Of a DNA stretch of 64,000 nt, positions 61,949-64,000 are shown piece by piece. Numbering within the stretch: position 1 is the stretch's first letter; every line of letters begins with the position of its first letter. The DNA comes from an uncultured Bacteroides sp. Its GTDB lineage: Bacteria; Bacteroidota; Bacteroidia; Cytophagales; Cyclobacteriaceae. The stretch is from NCBI GenBank assembly GCA_902168185.1, contig CABHOV010000046.1, forward strand, positions 682,001-746,000. Reading direction: 5' to 3'. Below the pieces are notes generated by a model. The model saw only the letters and a program-made list of their open reading frames with translations. It was not told the origin of the DNA and made no database searches. A program made the translations under genes and the position numbers.

Positions 61949-62392
61949 ATGTCGGACCTCACCACATCTTTTTTGAAAACGGAAGCAGAAATTCTTCATC
62001 TGATCGATGGCTTTAAAAACCGAACGTTACCAATAGAGCAATGGACGCACGAAGCGCATCTCATCACCGCGCTTTGGTTCAATAAAAATTATTCTGAATT
62101 TGAGGCCATCTGTTATTTACGAAGCGGCATCATTACCTATAACATCAGTGCAGGTGGCGAGAATACACCTGAAAAAGGATATCACGAAACGCTTACACTT
62201 TTCTGGAGCAAGATCATACGCGATTTTATATTGAAGAATGTAAACCTGCCGTTGATAGAACTTTGCGATACACTTTTCAAAAGTGAGTGGACTTCAAAAG
62301 AGCTTCCGCTTCAATTCTATACCCGTGAACTTTTATTCTCGGTACGTGCAAGAGCAACCTGGGTGGAGCCTGATAAACTAAGCCTTCGGTAG
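61949..62392 (+). CDS. Conserved-looking small cytosolic protein with WTHEAHL motif
   Basis: 147 residues, no signal peptide or membrane helix, mostly helical. Distinct motifs are WTHEAHLITALWF near residue 32, GYHETLTLFW near 71 and REL.FS.RAR near the C-terminus. The three His residues in conserved-looking contexts could be a metal site. I do not recognise a named family. It follows the LytTR gene by 81 bases and converges on the penicillin-binding protein gene. The start ATG at 61949 fits. Confidence 0.68.
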   Translation: MSDLTTSFLKTEAEILHLIDGFKNRTLPIEQWTHEAHLITALWFNKNYSEFEAICYLRSGIITYNISAGGENTPEKGYHETLTLFWSKIIRDFILKNVNLPLIELCDTLFKSEWTSKELPLQFYTRELLFSVRARATWVEPDKLSLR

Positions 62393-62481
62393 TATATATA
62401 ACATTTCGGCTATATATACGTGACTACACATCCCCCTTCTACTTCCAGTACATTTTGAATTGCATTTCGCCTACGCTACTA

Positions 62482-64000
62482 CTACTCTATCCTGTCGAAT
62501 TCAGAGGCAGTCTCTTCTGTTTCCTCCGGACATATCAGCGATGCGCCAAGGCCGGTGGCGGGCTGTGTGAACTCACCTTTCGGGAATCCTAACTCGGAAT
62601 GACGATAAACCTTCGTCATGAATTTATCGAAGACCGGAAGCGCTGATTTCCCACCGGAGCCAAAACTCCAGGATGGGAAATGAATACTCCGTTCGTCACC
62701 ACCAACCCATACTCCGGTAACCAGATTATGTGTTATACCTATATACCAGCCATCGGAAGCATTATCAGTAGTACCCGTCTTGCCACCTACTTGATTGTTA
62801 TCTACTACTGCGCTGCTTAGTACGCGTGAACTGCCACCTTCTTCTTCAACACCACCGCGAAGCATGTGGACCATTTTATACGCTGTGCGTTCATCGGTAG
62901 CCTGCTTTTTCTCGATGGTGAAATTCTGGATAACGTTTCCGTACTTGTCTTCAATGCGGGTGATGTAATACGGCTTTATATATATACCCAGATTGACAAA
63001 GCTGCTATACGCTCCTGCCATTTCGAGTAATGAAACATCGCTCGTGCCGAGGCCGAGTGAATATACCGGATCAAGCTTGCTGGTAATCCCCAGTCGTTCT
63101 GCAAAGGCTGCTATATTTTCGGGTTTCTCACGCTCCATGAGTTGCATGGTGATGGTGTTCAACGACCGCGCCAAAGCTTGCCGCATGGTATATTTCGTGC
63201 CTGTCCCATACGTTCCATTCGAGTTCGGCACCCTATAGATCGTTCCGTTCACTTTAATAGAAGGCGATATATCCTGGAACAGATCGCAGGGTGAGTAGCC
63301 ATCTTCTATAGCCTTGCCATATACAAATGCCTTAAATGTAGATCCTGGCTGACGCTTCGCCTGGCGTACGTGATCAAATTTGAAATACGTATGGTTGATA
63401 CCTCCTACCCATGCTTTGATCTCACCGGTCTTTGGATTCATAGACACCATTCCGGTTTGAAGAAAACGGTTATAGTATCGTAAGGAATCCATTGTGCTGA
63501 GCAATGTATCACGATCGCCACGCCAGGTAAAAACACGCATGTGCTTTTTACGATTCAGTTCGATGCGGACCGAATCATCATCTTTACCATAGTGCTTCAC
63601 CAGGTTTTTATATAGCTGCAGTCGCTTCACTTTCCGCTCAAGGAAATCCTTCATCTCCGTGCCCTGCGCATTTACCCACGGATTGCGCGACCCCCAGGCC
63701 TTGTCAAAATCGTGTTGAAGTTTGCGCATATGCTCAGCCATTGCTTCTTCTGCCAGGCGCTGCATGCGACTGTCAATCGTAGTATATATTTTCAATCCGG
63801 ACTCAACAAGGTTATAGTTATGTTCCTTACACCAAGCTTGCAAATCGTTCTGAAGGATCGTCCGGAAATAAGTTGCTATACCACTGTTGTGCGTGGGCAC
63901 AGAAAAATTGAGCTGTAACGGAAGTGCACTGAGTGAATCATACTTCGCATCAGATATATAGTTATGCTGCGCCAGCTTATATAGTACATCATTGCGTTTC
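62482..64000 (-). CDS. mrcA: Class A penicillin-binding protein 1A (N-terminus beyond window)
   Basis: The minus-strand frame runs from the right edge to a stop at 62482, giving 506 codons. The region from 64000 to 63900 (DVLYKLAQHNYISDAKYDSL) is the end of the transglycosylase part typical of PBP1A. The transpeptidase part has all three motifs: STFK with Ser at 63340-63342, SLN with Ser at 63163-63165, and KTG at 62773-62781. The enzyme cross-links peptidoglycan strands in the periplasm. The internal GTG at 63900 is not the start. Most of the glycosyltransferase domain and the membrane anchor lie off the right edge. Confidence 0.95.
   Translation of the reverse strand, partial: KRNDVLYKLAQHNYISDAKYDSLSALPLQLNFSVPTHNSGIATYFRTILQNDLQAWCKEHNYNLVESGLKIYTTIDSRMQRLAEEAMAEHMRKLQHDFDKAWGSRNPWVNAQGTEMKDFLERKVKRLQLYKNLVKHYGKDDDSVRIELNRKKHMRVFTWRGDRDTLLSTMDSLRYYNRFLQTGMVSMNPKTGEIKAWVGGINHTYFKFDHVRQAKRQPGSTFKAFVYGKAIEDGYSPCDLFQDISPSIKVNGTIYRVPNSNGTYGTGTKYTMRQALARSLNTITMQLMEREKPENIAAFAERLGITSKLDPVYSLGLGTSDVSLLEMAGAYSSFVNLGIYIKPYYITRIEDKYGNVIQNFTIEKKQATDERTAYKMVHMLRGGVEEEGGSSRVLSSAVVDNNQVGGKTGTTDNASDGWYIGITHNLVTGVWVGGDERSIHFPSWSFGSGGKSALPVFDKFMTKVYRHSELGFPKGEFTQPATGLGASLICPEETEETASEFDRIE

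Noticed and set aside
1-64000. TATA words as eukaryote-like or archaeal promoters
   Set aside because: They occur throughout coding DNA on both strands; Bacteroidota promoters use TAnnTTTG. Kept only as a composition finding.

Overview
This window looks like chromosomal DNA from a member of the Bacteroidota, most likely a free-living Cytophagales-type bacterium. The evidence is a SusC/SusD pair, CarboxypepD_reg-like domains on TonB-dependent receptors, two giant secreted proteins ending in type IX secretion sorting domains (YPNP motifs), LytS/LytTR two-component systems, promoter matches to the Bacteroidota -7 element TAnnTTTG, and poor Shine-Dalgarno sequences. There are no rRNAs, tRNAs, CRISPR arrays, insertion sequences or phage genes. 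All placements are inference from sequence reading; no database search was run.

Layout. 1-1341: C-terminally truncated TolC-type efflux protein. 1716-6434: siderophore-type uptake unit (TonB-dependent receptor, PepSY membrane protein, AraC regulator). 6687-9534: membrane-anchored patatin-like lipase and a small membrane protein. 10278-11144: second AraC regulator. 11293-17861: DUF885 peptidase-like protein and two GH127/GH146-type (DUF1680) beta-L-arabinofuranosidase genes. 18329-22933: small lipoprotein, then a multi-PAS histidine kinase with two response regulators. 23276-23919: a frameshifted NAD(P)-binding gene. 24092-28630: a 1512-residue T9SS surface protein with three copies of a Cys-containing module. 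29014-34213: ada, a LytS/LytTR pair with overlapping genes, and a Kef-type antiporter. 34304-57006: a 23-kb block entirely on the minus strand: HEXXH protein with beta-helix and lectin domains, GH51 arabinofuranosidase, S9 peptidase, SusD, SusC, a complete four-enzyme trans-4-hydroxyproline catabolic operon, M61 peptidase, amino-acid permease, orphan LuxR-type regulator. 57337-61867: an SDHY-repeat protein followed by an intact LytS-type kinase, a degenerate sister kinase and a LytTR regulator. 61949-64000: small unknown protein and the C-terminal part of a class A penicillin-binding protein.

How it may work together. Arabinofuranosidases (two GH127/146-type, one GH51), secreted or periplasmic peptidases including an S9 enzyme, a SusCD importer, an amino-acid permease and a full hydroxyproline-to-2-oxoglutarate pathway occur in one window, most of them in one co-directional block. 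Arabinosylated hydroxyproline is the hallmark of plant extensins and related hydroxyproline-rich glycoproteins, so a plausible reading is a locus for using these glycoproteins as carbon and nitrogen source. Collagen-derived hydroxyproline is the main alternative. The second system worth attention is the 34-residue SDHY-repeat protein linked to a kinase/pseudokinase/LytTR set.
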